Shown here: positions 1 through 8,071 of the stretch, in pieces | Layout: the number at the start of each line of letters is the position of its first letter | Position numbering within the stretch: the stretch's first letter is position 1 | NCBI GenBank assembly: GCA_963710675.1 | Contig: CAVQBE010000025.1 | Span: 238,516 to 302,515, forward strand | Reading direction: 5' to 3' | Origin: JACCZX01 sp963710675 | GTDB lineage: Bacteria > Pseudomonadota > Gammaproteobacteria > Burkholderiales > Burkholderiaceae_F | DNA: 64,000 nt | Made by a program: the position numbers and the translations under genes | The notes under the pieces: model-generated | The model's input: only the letters and a program-made list of their open reading frames with translations | The model's database searches: none | What the model was told of the DNA's origin: nothing

Positions 1-266
1 GAACCGTGCACCATCTGGTCGAAGGTAAGCATGGCGCGTCACGCGTTCTGTTGTCACCCGCGGCTGACGGTACTGGCGTCATTGCCGGCGGACCGATGCG
101 AGCGGTGTTCGACGTGATGGGCGTGCGCAATGTCGTTGCGAAGTCGCACGGCTCGACCAATCCGTACAACCTGGTGCGTGCGACGTTAAATGCGCTCGAA
201 AAGCTGCGCACGCCGTCGGAAATTGCGGCCAAGCGTGGCAAGTCGGTCGAAGAGATCCTGGGCTAG
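1..266 (+). CDS. rpsE: 30S ribosomal protein S5, 3' part
   Basis: C-terminal half of ribosomal protein S5 of the small subunit, which supports translational fidelity and mRNA helicase activity at the ribosome entry. The gene runs in from before the window in the frame that starts at base 3 and ends with TAG at 264-266. The visible part has the typical S5 C-terminal fold region with VIAGGPMRAVFDVMG and KSHGSTNPYNLVRAT. It is followed after 8 bases by rpmD, the normal spc operon order. Confidence 0.97.
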   Translation, partial: TVHHLVEGKHGASRVLLSPAADGTGVIAGGPMRAVFDVMGVRNVVAKSHGSTNPYNLVRATLNALEKLRTPSEIAAKRGKSVEEILG

Positions 267-274
267 GGAAGGCG

Positions 275-469
275 ATGGCTGAAAAAACCAAAACCGATAA
301 GAAAGTCCGGGTAAAGCTCGTCAAGAGCGCGATATCGGCCAACGTCGCGCATCAGGCGACGGTGCGGGGACTGGGTCTGCGACGTATGCACCAGACCCGC
401 GAGCTCGAAGATACGCCGGCGGTGCGCGGAATGATCAAGAGTGTCTCGTTTCTCGTGAAGGTTGTCTGA
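275..469 (+). CDS. rpmD: 50S ribosomal protein L30
   Basis: Small large-subunit protein L30, 64 residues, the usual bacterial size. It begins with an ATG preceded by a GGGAAGG ribosome binding site. The sequence VRVKLVKSAI then the conserved ATVRGLGLRRMHQTRELEDTP region identifies it. Its TGA stop overlaps the ATG of rplO, so the two are probably translationally coupled in the spc operon. Confidence 0.97.
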   Translation: MAEKTKTDKKVRVKLVKSAISANVAHQATVRGLGLRRMHQTRELEDTPAVRGMIKSVSFLVKVV

Positions 470-1070
470 TGCGCCTGAATAATCTAAAGCCTGGCGTCGG
501 CAGCAAGAGTGCACGGCATCGCGTGGGCCGCGGCATCGGTTCCGGTTGGGGCAAGACGGCGGGCCGTGGTCACAAGGGGCAGAAGTCGCGCGCCGGCGGA
601 TTTCATAAAGTCGGTTTTGAGGGCGGCCAGATGCCGCTGCATCGCCGGCTGCCAAAGCGTGGCTTTACATCGCGCTCACGCCGGTATGTCGACGTCGTGC
701 GGCTGAGCGATCTGCAAAGGCTCGGCCTCGCCGAAGTGGATTTGAGCGTGTTGAAGCAGGCCGGCATCGTGTCCGCACTGGCGCTCGACGCGCGCATTGT
801 CAAGTCGGGCGAGTTGTCGACCAAGGTCAGCGTGCGTGGTCTCGGCGTTACCAAAGGTGCCAAAGCGGCGATCGAAGCAGCTGGTGGTTCGTTGGTAGAC
901 GAGCCGGCTACGGACAGCAAGCCGACCAAGCAGGCCGCCGCGAAGGCGGCAAAGATTGCGGCGAAGAAGTCTGCACTCGAAGCGGTTAGGAAAGCGCCGG
1001 CTAAGGAAGTACCGCCAAAGAATCCGCGAGTAAGCCGCCGCGCAAGCAGAAGAACAAGGAAGGCAGCTAG
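469..1070 (+). CDS. rplO: 50S ribosomal protein L15 with long basic tail; probable 1-base deletion near the end
   Basis: Large-subunit assembly protein L15. Residues 1 to about 145 are a normal L15 core: N-terminal LNNLKPGVGSKSARHRVGRG, Gly/Lys-rich RNA-binding stretch, VTKGAKAAIEAAGG near the family's usual end. It then continues for about 55 residues rich in Lys, Ala and Pro, which is unusual because L15 is normally 143-150 residues. As written, the frame reads through to 1116 and overlaps secY by 28 bases. Adding one base near 1009-1014 gives a tail ending AKESASKPPRKQKNKEGS with TAG at 1068-1070, 18 bases before secY. I prefer this corrected end because of the spacing and composition, but the tail is low-complexity and this is inference. 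Confidence 0.85.
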
Positions 1071-1088
1071 AAATAGCGAGATAGGAAC

Positions 1089-2424
1089 GTGGCGACCAGT
1101 CTCCCCGGTACGTTAGGCAACACAGGAAAATACGGCGACCTTAAGCGGCGCCTGATCTTTCTGTTGCTGGCGCTCGTCGTATACCGGGTCGGCACGCATA
1201 TCCCCGTACCGGGCATCGACCCCGATGCGTTGCGGCAGCTGTTTAACAGCCAGCAGGGCGGCATCCTCGGGCTGTTCAATATGTTCTCCGGTGGCGCGCT
1301 GTCACGCTTCTCGGTGCTCGCGCTGGGGATCATGCCGTACATATCGGCTTCGATCATCATGCAGATGTTGACTTACGTGATGCCATCGATGGAGGCATTG
1401 CGAAAGGAAGGTGAGTCCGGGCGCCGCAAGATCACGCAGTACACCCGCTACGGGACGTTGGCACTGGCAATTTTTCAGGCAATCGGCATTTCGGTGGCGA
1501 TTGAGTCACAGGCCAACCTGGTGCTCGACCCGGGTCTGATGTTTCGCTTCGTCTGCGTCACTTCGTTGGTGACCGGCACGATGTTTCTGATGTGGCTCGG
1601 TGAGCAGATCACGGAACGAGGGCTGGGTAACGGCATTTCAATTCTGATTTTTGCCGGAATTGTTGCGGGATTGCCAACAGCGATTGGCGGGCTATTCGAG
1701 TTGGTTCGAACCGGCGGTTTGGCTCCGCTGGCAGCGCTTTTCATCATCGCGCTGATTGTCGCGGTGACCGCGTTCGTCGTGTTCGTCGAACGCGGGCAGC
1801 GCAAGATAACGGTCAATTACGCCAAGCGTCAGGTGGGTAACAAGGTCTACGGTGGTCAAAGCTCGTTTCTTGCCACTGAAGCTGAACATGTCGGGCGTGA
1901 TTCCGCCGATTTTCGCGTCATCGTTGATTTTGTTTCCGGCGACGCTCGCCAGCTGGTTCACCACCGGCGACGCGACGCTGTGGATTCGCGATCTGGCTGC
2001 CGCGCTATCGCCGGGCCAGCCGCTTTACATGTTTCTGTATGCGGCACTGATCATATTTTTCTGCTTTTTCTACACCGCGCTCGTCTTCAACAGCAAGGAA
2101 ACGGCGGATAACCTGAAAAAGAGCGGTGCGTTCGTGCCCGGAATCCGTCCAGGCGATCAAACCGCGCGCTACATCGACCGCATTCTGATGCGCCTGACGT
2201 TGGCGGGCGCGATTTACATCACGTTCGTGTGCCTGGTGCCGGAATTCTTGAACACGCGCTTTTCGGTGCCATTTTATTTTGGTGGTACGTCGCTCCTGAT
2301 CGTTGTCGTTGTGACAATGGATTTCATGGCGCAGGTGCAGGCGTATTTGATGACGCATCAATACGAATCGTTGCTGAAGAAGGCTAATTTCAAGGGCTTT
2401 GGCCCGGGGCAGCTGCCGCGCTGA
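1089..2424 (+). CDS. secY: Protein translocase subunit SecY (1-base insertion in the sequence)
   Basis: Core channel of the Sec translocon in the inner membrane, ten transmembrane helices, 444 residues after correction, which is normal for the family. The GTG start at 1089 has AGATAGGAA upstream. The reading frame from 1089 carries helices 1-6 up to QVGNKVYGGQSSFL. The rest (PLKLNMSGVIPPIFASS to the C-terminal PGQLPR) is in the next frame. The switch lies at 1866-1873, where CTT G CCA needs one base removed. The total of 1336 bases is one more than a multiple of three. SecY is essential, so a true null is not credible; a sequence error is the likely cause. The stop overlaps infA. Confidence 0.95.
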
Positions 2425-2642
2425 TGTCGAAGGACGACGCGATTCAGATGCAGGGGGAGATTCTTGAAAATCTTCCGAATGCCACGTTTAGGGTAAAGCT
2501 GGAAAACGGGCACGTAGTGTTGGGACATATTTCCGGAAAGATGCGAATGCACTACATCCGTATCCTGCCGGGCGACAAGGTCACAGTGGAGCTCACGCCG
2601 TATGACCTGTCGCGAGCGCGCATAGTGTTTCGTGCCAAATAA
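2424..2642 (+). CDS. infA: Translation initiation factor IF-1
   Basis: Single S1/OB-fold protein of 72 residues that sits in the 30S A site during initiation. The family pattern MSKDDAIQMQGEILENLPNA and ISGKMRMHYIRILPGDKVTVELTPYDLSRARI is intact. The ATG overlaps the secY stop by one base (TGATG), indicating coupling. Its place between secY and rpmJ is the usual one in betaproteobacteria. Confidence 0.97.
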   Translation: MSKDDAIQMQGEILENLPNATFRVKLENGHVVLGHISGKMRMHYIRILPGDKVTVELTPYDLSRARIVFRAK

Positions 2643-2659
2643 GGCACGTGGAGATTCAA

Positions 2660-2773
2660 ATGAAAGTGATGGCTTCCGTTAAGAAAATGTGCCGCAAGTG
2701 CAAGGTCATCAAGCGCAAGCGCGTGGTGCGGGTTATTTGCACTGATCCGCGCCATAAACAGCGGCAAGGATAG
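2660..2773 (+). CDS. rpmJ: 50S ribosomal protein L36
   Basis: Very small zinc-ribbon protein of 37 residues, MKVMASVKKMCRKCKVIKR and onward to RHKQRQG. The Cys-x2-Cys (CRKC), the later Cys and His (VICTDPRH) form the expected C-C-C-H zinc site. The ATG at 2660 follows GTGGAGATTCAA, a good ribosome binding site. It lies between infA and rpsM as in most proteobacteria. Confidence 0.95.
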   Translation: MKVMASVKKMCRKCKVIKRKRVVRVICTDPRHKQRQG

Positions 2774-2784
2774 GAGTAAGGACG

Positions 2785-3156
2785 ATGGCTCGTATTGCCG
2801 GTATCAACATTCCGCCGCATCAGCACGCCGATATCGGCTTGACGTCGATCTATGGCATTGGCCGCGCTCGTGCGCGCGCGATTCTCGACGCTGCCGGCGT
2901 GCCTTACGACAAGAAGGTCAAGGAGCTGAATGACGCCGAAGTTGAGCGCATTCGCGAGTCGATGGCGCGCGCGATGGTCGAGGGTGATCTGCGGCGTGAG
3001 GTTCAGCTTTCGATCAAGCGGCTGATCGATCTCGGGACGTATCGTGGCGTTCGGCATCGGCGCGGTCTGCCGGTTCGCGGACAGCGCACGCGTACCAACG
3101 CCCGTACACGCAAGGGGCCGCGCAAGGCCGGCGTATCACTTAAGAAGGCAGCGTAA
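2785..3156 (+). CDS. rpsM: 30S ribosomal protein S13
   Basis: Head protein of the small subunit that contacts the P-site tRNA and bridges to the 50S. 123 residues, normal length. Starts MARIAGINIPPHQH and has the helix-two-turn-helix part IYGIGRARARAIL and the basic C-terminal tail RGQRTRTNARTRKGPRK. The gap to rpmJ is only 11 bases, so the enterobacterial S4-binding alpha leader before rpsM is absent here. Overlap-free junction to rpsK of 2 bases. Confidence 0.97.
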   Translation: MARIAGINIPPHQHADIGLTSIYGIGRARARAILDAAGVPYDKKVKELNDAEVERIRESMARAMVEGDLRREVQLSIKRLIDLGTYRGVRHRRGLPVRGQRTRTNARTRKGPRKAGVSLKKAA

Positions 3157-3158
3157 GA

Positions 3159-3572
3159 ATGGCGAAAGCACCGTCTCCACAACAGGTCGCTGCTCAGCAG
3201 CGTGCACGCAAGAAGATCAAGAAAGTCGTCTCGGACGGCATCGCGCACGTGCACGCGTCTTTCAACAACACGATCATTACGATTACCGATCGCCAGGGCA
3301 ATACGCTGTCATGGGCGACGTCAGGCGGCGCTGGCTTCAAGGGCTCACGCAAGTCGACACCCTTTGCTGCGCAAGTCGCCGCCGAAACGGCAGGGCGTGC
3401 AGCGCAGGAGCATGGCATCAAGAATCTCGATGTGCGCATTACCGGCCCCGGTCCTGGCCGCGAGTCGTCGGTGCGTGCGTTGAATGCAATCGGTATTCGT
3501 GTTTCATCGATTCAGGACATCACGCCCGTTCCACACAATGGCGTGCGTCCGCCAAAGCGTCGCAGGGTCTAA
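3159..3572 (+). CDS. rpsK: 30S ribosomal protein S11
   Basis: Platform protein of the small subunit, 137 residues. The N-terminal Ala/Gln/Lys-rich stretch is followed by the conserved GIAHVHASFNNTIITITDRQGN and GPGPGRESSVRALNA, and the C-terminal tail DITPVPHNGVRPPKRRRV. Starts 2 bases after the rpsM stop. It is followed by a 155-base structured gap before rpsD. Confidence 0.97.
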   Translation: MAKAPSPQQVAAQQRARKKIKKVVSDGIAHVHASFNNTIITITDRQGNTLSWATSGGAGFKGSRKSTPFAAQVAAETAGRAAQEHGIKNLDVRITGPGPGRESSVRALNAIGIRVSSIQDITPVPHNGVRPPKRRRV

Positions 3573-3727
3573 GCAGGCGCGCGAAAGTGCAAACCTACTT
3601 TCGCGCGATTGGTTTGAAAAAGTTCGGTGGCGAAGCCACACAAACTTTTTAGTACAACGGCAGGAAACTGCGTCGCGGTTCATAGGCCGCGACTTAATGC
3701 GGGGTAACCGCAGGATAAGGAAACGAA
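3573..3727 (+). promoter_or_regulatory. Structured leader of rpsD with five hairpins
   Basis: Seen directly: perfect stems at 3578-3588/3597-3607 (11 bp, CGCGCGAAAGT), 3617-3624/3643-3650 (8 bp, AAAAAGTT) with an inner stem 3627-3631/3635-3639 (GTGGC, GAA loop), 3660-3663/3668-3671 (GCAG with a GAAA tetraloop), 3672-3678/3687-3693 (GTCGCGG) and 3698-3702/3708-3712 (TGCGG). S4 represses its own operon in E. coli through an mRNA structure, so an S4-binding leader placed directly before rpsD is an inference. The second hairpin ends in five T and could terminate transcription weakly. Confidence 0.6.
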
Positions 3728-4351
3728 GTGGCTCGTTACACAGGACCTAAATTAAAGCTTTCGCGTCGCGAAGGCACTGATCTGTTTTTGAAGAGCTCGC
3801 GCCGCGCTTTCGATTCGAAGGCGAAGGCCGATAGCAAGCCGGGACAGCATGGGCGCATCTCGGGTGCGCGGCAGTCGGACTACGGCACGCAGCTGCGCGA
3901 GAAGCAAAAGCTGAAGCGTATGTATGGCGTGCTCGAGCGGCAGTTCCGTCGCTATTACCAGGAGGCGTCGAGCCGCAAGGGAAACACCGGCGAGCACTTG
4001 ATCATGCTGCTCGAATCGCGTCTCGATAACGTCGTCTATCGAATGGGCTTTGGAGCGACGCGCGCCGAGGCGCGGCAACTGGTGTCGCATCGTGCCATCA
4101 CGATCAATGGTGAGAGCGCCGGAATTGCTTCGATGCGTGTGCGCCCCGGTGATCTGGTCGCCGTGCGCGAAAAAGCACGTAAGCAGGGGCGTATTGCAGA
4201 GGCGTTGACGTTGGCTGGGCAGACGGGCTTTCCATCGTGGGTCGACGTCGATACGACCAAGTTGGAAGGCAAATTTAAGTCGACGCCGGAGCGCAGCGAT
4301 GTTGCGAAGGACGTTAACGAGTCGTTAGTAGTTGAACTTTATTCGCGTTGA
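3728..4351 (+). CDS. rpsD: 30S ribosomal protein S4
   Basis: Primary 16S rRNA-binding protein that nucleates 30S assembly and, in E. coli, represses the alpha operon. 207 residues, typical. Starts with GTG after GGATAAGGAAAC; begins MARYTGPKLKLSRREGTDLF. The S4 RNA-binding domain is at about residues 95-160 (MLLESRLDNVVYRMGF, VSHRAITINGE). Flanked on both sides by gaps full of hairpins, unlike the tight packing of the other genes of this cluster. Confidence 0.97.
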   Translation: MARYTGPKLKLSRREGTDLFLKSSRRAFDSKAKADSKPGQHGRISGARQSDYGTQLREKQKLKRMYGVLERQFRRYYQEASSRKGNTGEHLIMLLESRLDNVVYRMGFGATRAEARQLVSHRAITINGESAGIASMRVRPGDLVAVREKARKQGRIAEALTLAGQTGFPSWVDVDTTKLEGKFKSTPERSDVAKDVNESLVVELYSR

Positions 4352-4478
4352 GCGTTCAGGGAAGCCGGTGTCTATGACACCGGAAACAGATTCACGGATC
4401 GGGTTGGGCAGCCGGTTCGGTGTAACCGCCCCATCAGCCTTATCGGCGTAACGAGCCGAGGGTATTGAAAGGATCATC
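4352..4478 (+). promoter_or_regulatory. Hairpin-containing spacer before rpoA
   Basis: A 127-base gap with a perfect 8-bp hairpin at 4365-4372/4376-4383 (CCGGTGTC, TAT loop), a 5-bp stem at 4413-4417/4424-4428 (CGGTT) and a 4-bp stem at 4444-4447/4454-4457. No T-run follows the first stem, so it is not a clear intrinsic terminator. It may be a processing or attenuation site that sets the ratio of ribosomal protein to RNA polymerase alpha. Confidence 0.4.
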
Positions 4479-5465
4479 ATGGCAAACGTTGCATTACTGA
4501 AACCGCGCGCGATCGAAGTTGAGGCGATCGGGCATAACTCCGCAGTCGTCACGATGGAGCCGTTTGAGCGTGGCTACGGCCACACGCTCGGAAACGCGCT
4601 GCGTCGCATCCTGTTGTCTTCAATGGTTGGCTATGCGCCGACCGAAGCGCAGATCACCGGTGTCGTGCACGAGTACTCGACGCTTGATGGCGTGCGCGAA
4701 GACGTCGTCGACATCCTGTTGAACCTGAAAGGCGTCGTCTTCAAGCTTCACAACCGCGACGAAGTCACGCTGACGTTGAAGAAGGACGGCGAAGGCGTCG
4801 TCACTGCGGGTGATATCGAGCTGCCGCACGATGTTGAGGTCGTCAATCCGGATCACGTGATCGCGCATTTGTCGGGCGGGGGTCGGTTGGAGCTGCAGAT
4901 CAAGATCGAGAAAGGCCGCGGCTATGTGCCCGGCAACGTGCGCGCGTTTCGTGATGACCATTCGAAAACGATTGGCAGGATCGTGATGGACGCGTCGTTC
5001 TCACCCGTCAAGCGTGTCTCGTACGCGGTCGAAGCGGCGCGCGTCGAACAGCGCACTGATTTGGACAAGCTGGTGATGACGATTGAGACCAACGGTGCAA
5101 TTACGCCGGAGGAAGCCGTGCGGCAATCGGCACGCATCCTGATGGACCAGCTGCAAGTATTTGGCGCGCTGGAAGGGATGGCCGAGTCGGCGCTGGCGCA
5201 ATCGTCGCGTGCACCGCAGGTGGACCCGATCCTGCTGCGGCCGGTCGATGATCTTGAACTCACCGTGCGTTCGGCCAATTGCCTAAAGGCGGAGAACATT
5301 TATTACATCGGCGATCTGATTCAACGGACTGAGAATGAACTGTTGAAGACGCCGAATCTCGGCCGCAAGTCGCTGAACGAGATCAAGGAAGTTCTGGCTG
5401 CGCGCGGACTCACGCTCGGCATGAAATTGGAAAATTGGCCGCCAGCAGGGATGGAGCGACAGTAG
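4479..5465 (+). CDS. rpoA: DNA-directed RNA polymerase subunit alpha
   Basis: Alpha subunit, 328 residues, the assembly platform of RNA polymerase. The N-terminal dimerisation domain (residues about 1-235) has FERGYGHTLGNALRRILLSSM and DGVREDVVDILLNLKGV. After a linker, the C-terminal domain (about 250-315) has LELTVRSANCLKAENI and NLGRKSLNEIKEVLAARGL, the surface that binds UP elements and activators. ATG at 4479 follows TTGAAAGGATCATC. Last large gene of the alpha operon, before rplQ. Confidence 0.98.
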   Translation: MANVALLKPRAIEVEAIGHNSAVVTMEPFERGYGHTLGNALRRILLSSMVGYAPTEAQITGVVHEYSTLDGVREDVVDILLNLKGVVFKLHNRDEVTLTLKKDGEGVVTAGDIELPHDVEVVNPDHVIAHLSGGGRLELQIKIEKGRGYVPGNVRAFRDDHSKTIGRIVMDASFSPVKRVSYAVEAARVEQRTDLDKLVMTIETNGAITPEEAVRQSARILMDQLQVFGALEGMAESALAQSSRAPQVDPILLRPVDDLELTVRSANCLKAENIYYIGDLIQRTENELLKTPNLGRKSLNEIKEVLAARGLTLGMKLENWPPAGMERQ

Positions 5466-5542
5466 GTTTTTGATAATCAAGCGAGCCGCCCACGGATTGG
5501 GATCGAAGACTCGCAACTTTAGACATTGAATCGGAGCGACAC

Positions 5543-5938
5543 ATGCGTCACGGACACGGACTGCGCAAACTCAACCGCACGAGCTCACACCGGCTCGCGA
5601 TGTTGCGCAATATGACTAACTCCTTGCTGCGGCACGAAGCAATCAAGACGACGCTGCCGAAGGCCAAGGAGCTGCGGCGTGTCGTCGAGCCGCTGATTAC
5701 ACTCGGCCGCGAGCCAACGGTCGCAAACAAGCGCCTGGCGTTCAATCGGCTGCGCGACCGCGAGATCGTTGTGAAGCTGTTTAGCGAAATCGGCCCACGG
5801 TATGCCGCGCGCAACGGCGGCTACACGCGCATTCTGAAGATGGGGTTCAGGGTGGGCGACAACGCGCCGATGGCGTTTATGGAGCTGGTCGATCGTCCGC
5901 AGCCCGTTGCTGCTGAGAGCGACGACTCCGTTACGTAG
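5543..5938 (+). CDS. rplQ: 50S ribosomal protein L17
   Basis: Large-subunit protein L17, 131 residues. N-terminal MRHGHGLRKLNRTSSHRLAM and LLRHEAIKTTLPKAKELRR are diagnostic. The gene follows rpoA after 77 bases, with GAATCGGAGCGACAC before the ATG. cutA begins 6 bases after its stop, so the two are probably co-transcribed. Confidence 0.97.
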   Translation: MRHGHGLRKLNRTSSHRLAMLRNMTNSLLRHEAIKTTLPKAKELRRVVEPLITLGREPTVANKRLAFNRLRDREIVVKLFSEIGPRYAARNGGYTRILKMGFRVGDNAPMAFMELVDRPQPVAAESDDSVT

Positions 5939-5944
5939 TAGCCG

Positions 5945-6277
5945 ATGACTGAGGCGCTGCTCGTGCTGACGAACTGTCCAGACGAAGCGGTAGCAGATCG
6001 CATCGCCTTGGCGCTTGTCGCGCAGTCCCTCGCTGCGTGCGTCAATCGACTAGCGCCCGTGCAGTCGGTCTACCGGTGGCAAGGCAATGTCGAACGCGCG
6101 ACCGAAGTGCCGCTGCTGATCAAGACGACGCGCGAGCGCTATAGCGACGTTGAGCAGGCGATTCGCCATTTGCATCCGTACGACGTTCCCGAAATCATTG
6201 CGCTGCCAATTGCAGCCGGCCACGCTGCCTATTTGCGCTGGATCGAATCGGAAACCGCCCGCTCGATCCTTGCCTAG
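5945..6277 (+). CDS. cutA: CutA1-family divalent cation tolerance protein
   Basis: 110-residue trimeric ferredoxin-like protein of the CutA1 family. The pattern LVLTNCPDEAVADRIALALV, LAACVNR, YRWQGNVE, KTTRERYSDVE and HPYDVPEIIALPI is intact. The exact role of the family is unsettled despite the copper-tolerance name. It sits directly after rplQ and converges on hemB with only 4 bases between the stops. In Burkholderia-type genomes, as I recall, dsbD follows cutA; it is not present here. Confidence 0.93.
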   Translation: MTEALLVLTNCPDEAVADRIALALVAQSLAACVNRLAPVQSVYRWQGNVERATEVPLLIKTTRERYSDVEQAIRHLHPYDVPEIIALPIAAGHAAYLRWIESETARSILA

Positions 6278-6281
6278 CAGT

Positions 6282-7292
6282 TCACTGGTTTTCTTCGCGC
6301 AGCCAGCGCGCGACCTGCAGCCCGAAGTAAGTCAGTATCCCGTCGGCGCCAGCCCGTTTAAAGCTGAGCATCGATTCGAGCACAACTTTTTTCTCGTCAA
6401 GCCAGCCGTTGGCGGCTGCAGCCTTCAGCATCGAATACTCGCCGCTCACCTGGTAGACGAACGTCGGCGCCTTGTACGCGTCCTTCACACGCCGCACGAT
6501 GTCGAGGTAGGGCATGCCAGGCTTGACCATCACCATGTCGGCGCCCTCGGCAAGGTCAAGCCCGACTTCCCAGAGCGCTTCATCGGTGTTGGCCGGATCC
6601 ATCTGATAGTTCATTTTGTTCGACGCGCCGAGGTTTGATGACGACCCGACCGCGTCGCGAAACGGAGCGAAAAAAGCGCTCGCATACTTTGCCGAGTAGG
6701 CCATGATGCGAGTGTGTATCGCGCCGTTGTCCTCGAGCGCTGAACGAATCGCGCCGATGCGGCCATCCATCATGTCGCTCGGGGCGACGATGTCAACGCC
6801 GGCTTGCGCCTGCAATAGCGCCTGTTGCTTAAGAATCGCGATCGTTTCGTCGTTAAGCACGTAGCCGGCAGAATTCACGACGCCATCCTGTCCGTGCGTC
6901 GTGTAGGGATCGAGAGCGACATCGGTCAACACCCCAAGTTCGGGAAATCGTTGCTTCAATTGGCTTGCGATGCGCGGCACGATGCCGTCAGGATTTGTCG
7001 CCTCGCGTCCGTCGGTCGACTTGAGCGACTGTTCGATGACCGGAAACAGCGCAATAACCGGTATCTTCAGTCGCACGCACTCTTCTGCGATCGGCAAAAG
7101 CCGGTCCAGCGATACGCGCTCCACGCCGGGCATCGACGCCACCGGTTCAGCTCTGTCCTTACCGTCGAGAACAAAGACCGGATAGATCAAATCGTCCGCT
7201 GTAACCCGACACTCGCGCATCAGCCGACGCGAAAAGTCGTCGCGGCGCATGCGGCGCATTCGCACTGATGGATAGTTGCCGAGAATCTGCAT
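6282..7292 (-). CDS. hemB: Delta-aminolevulinic acid dehydratase (porphobilinogen synthase)
   Basis: Condenses two 5-aminolevulinate molecules to porphobilinogen, the second common step of haem synthesis. 336 residues. The two active-site lysines are in AYSAKYASAFFAPFRDA and DMVMVKPGMPYLD. The metal site has the Asp-type pattern DVALDPYTTHGQDG rather than the zinc-type cysteine cluster, so it is predicted to use magnesium. The gene lies 46 bases behind engB on the same strand, so the two probably share a transcript. hemA is also in this window, at 57 kb. Confidence 0.97.
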   Translation of the reverse strand: MQILGNYPSVRMRRMRRDDFSRRLMRECRVTADDLIYPVFVLDGKDRAEPVASMPGVERVSLDRLLPIAEECVRLKIPVIALFPVIEQSLKSTDGREATNPDGIVPRIASQLKQRFPELGVLTDVALDPYTTHGQDGVVNSAGYVLNDETIAILKQQALLQAQAGVDIVAPSDMMDGRIGAIRSALEDNGAIHTRIMAYSAKYASAFFAPFRDAVGSSSNLGASNKMNYQMDPANTDEALWEVGLDLAEGADMVMVKPGMPYLDIVRRVKDAYKAPTFVYQVSGEYSMLKAAAANGWLDEKKVVLESMLSFKRAGADGILTYFGLQVARWLREENQ

Positions 7293-7338
7293 GACGACTC
7301 CTGTTATGGCGTCTTATTAGCCACTGTGCACCGCAACG

Positions 7339-7959
7339 TCAACTGCGCAGCCATCCTGAAAGGATGTAAGCCAGTTCGTCGACGCCCTCTCTCTTCAGCG
7401 CCGAAAATAGCTGAGTCGTTGCGCGTGCGCCAATCTGCGCGGCGCGCTGTTGGGCGGCGACTAATGCCGCTTTCTTTTCTGCGTTGTTCAGTTGATCCGA
7501 CTTTGTCAGCAGGAAGTGCAACGATGCCTCGCGCGGCTCCACGAAACTGATCAATGCTTCATCCCCGCGCATCAGTGGACGTCGTGCATCCATCACGATC
7601 ACTATTCCGACCAGCGTCTGGCGTGATGAGACATACCCTCCGACGAGCTCATCCCATTGACTGCGCTGTGCCTGCGGTGCCTGCGCGAATCCGTAGCCGG
7701 GCAAATCGACGAGCGTTCCGCGCGCCACGATTTGCTTGTCTTCATCGCGCTCGGAAAGCTCGAAAAAGTTCAGGAGCTGCGTTCGACCTGGCGTTTTGCT
7801 GGCAAATGCCAGTCTCTTCTGACCTGTCAGCACATTGATCGCACTTGATTTGCCGGCGTTTGAGCGCCCTGCGAAGGCGATCTCCGGCAGGGCCGGCGCC
7901 GGCAAATCGTCGAGAGCAGCAACGGACATCACGAACCGGGCTGAACGGAAAAGCTGCAC
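7339..7959 (-). CDS. engB: Ribosome biogenesis GTP-binding protein YihA/YsxC (EngB)
   Basis: Small GTPase needed for late 50S assembly. I place the start at GTG 7959, giving 206 residues: the upstream bases have GGAG ten bases before it, and the N-terminus MQLFRSARFVMSVAALDDLP lines up with the family pattern before the G1 loop. A longer in-frame extension exists but is not protein-like. G1 is AGRSNAGKSS (about 30-39), G3 is DLPGYGFA and G4 is TKSD. It is divergent from the cytochrome c4 gene across 112 bases and precedes hemB. Confidence 0.95.
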   Translation of the reverse strand: MQLFRSARFVMSVAALDDLPAPALPEIAFAGRSNAGKSSAINVLTGQKRLAFASKTPGRTQLLNFFELSERDEDKQIVARGTLVDLPGYGFAQAPQAQRSQWDELVGGYVSSRQTLVGIVIVMDARRPLMRGDEALISFVEPREASLHFLLTKSDQLNNAEKKAALVAAQQRAAQIGARATTQLFSALKREGVDELAYILSGWLRS

Positions 7960-8071
7960 TGGCCACGCGCTCCGGGCTGCAAAGCAATGCGTCGGGTTGC
8001 GTAGAATACGCGGCGATTTGCTGAGCCGCCCGATGCTGCCGGCAAACGCCCTTGTCTGGAGAGAGTGGTTG

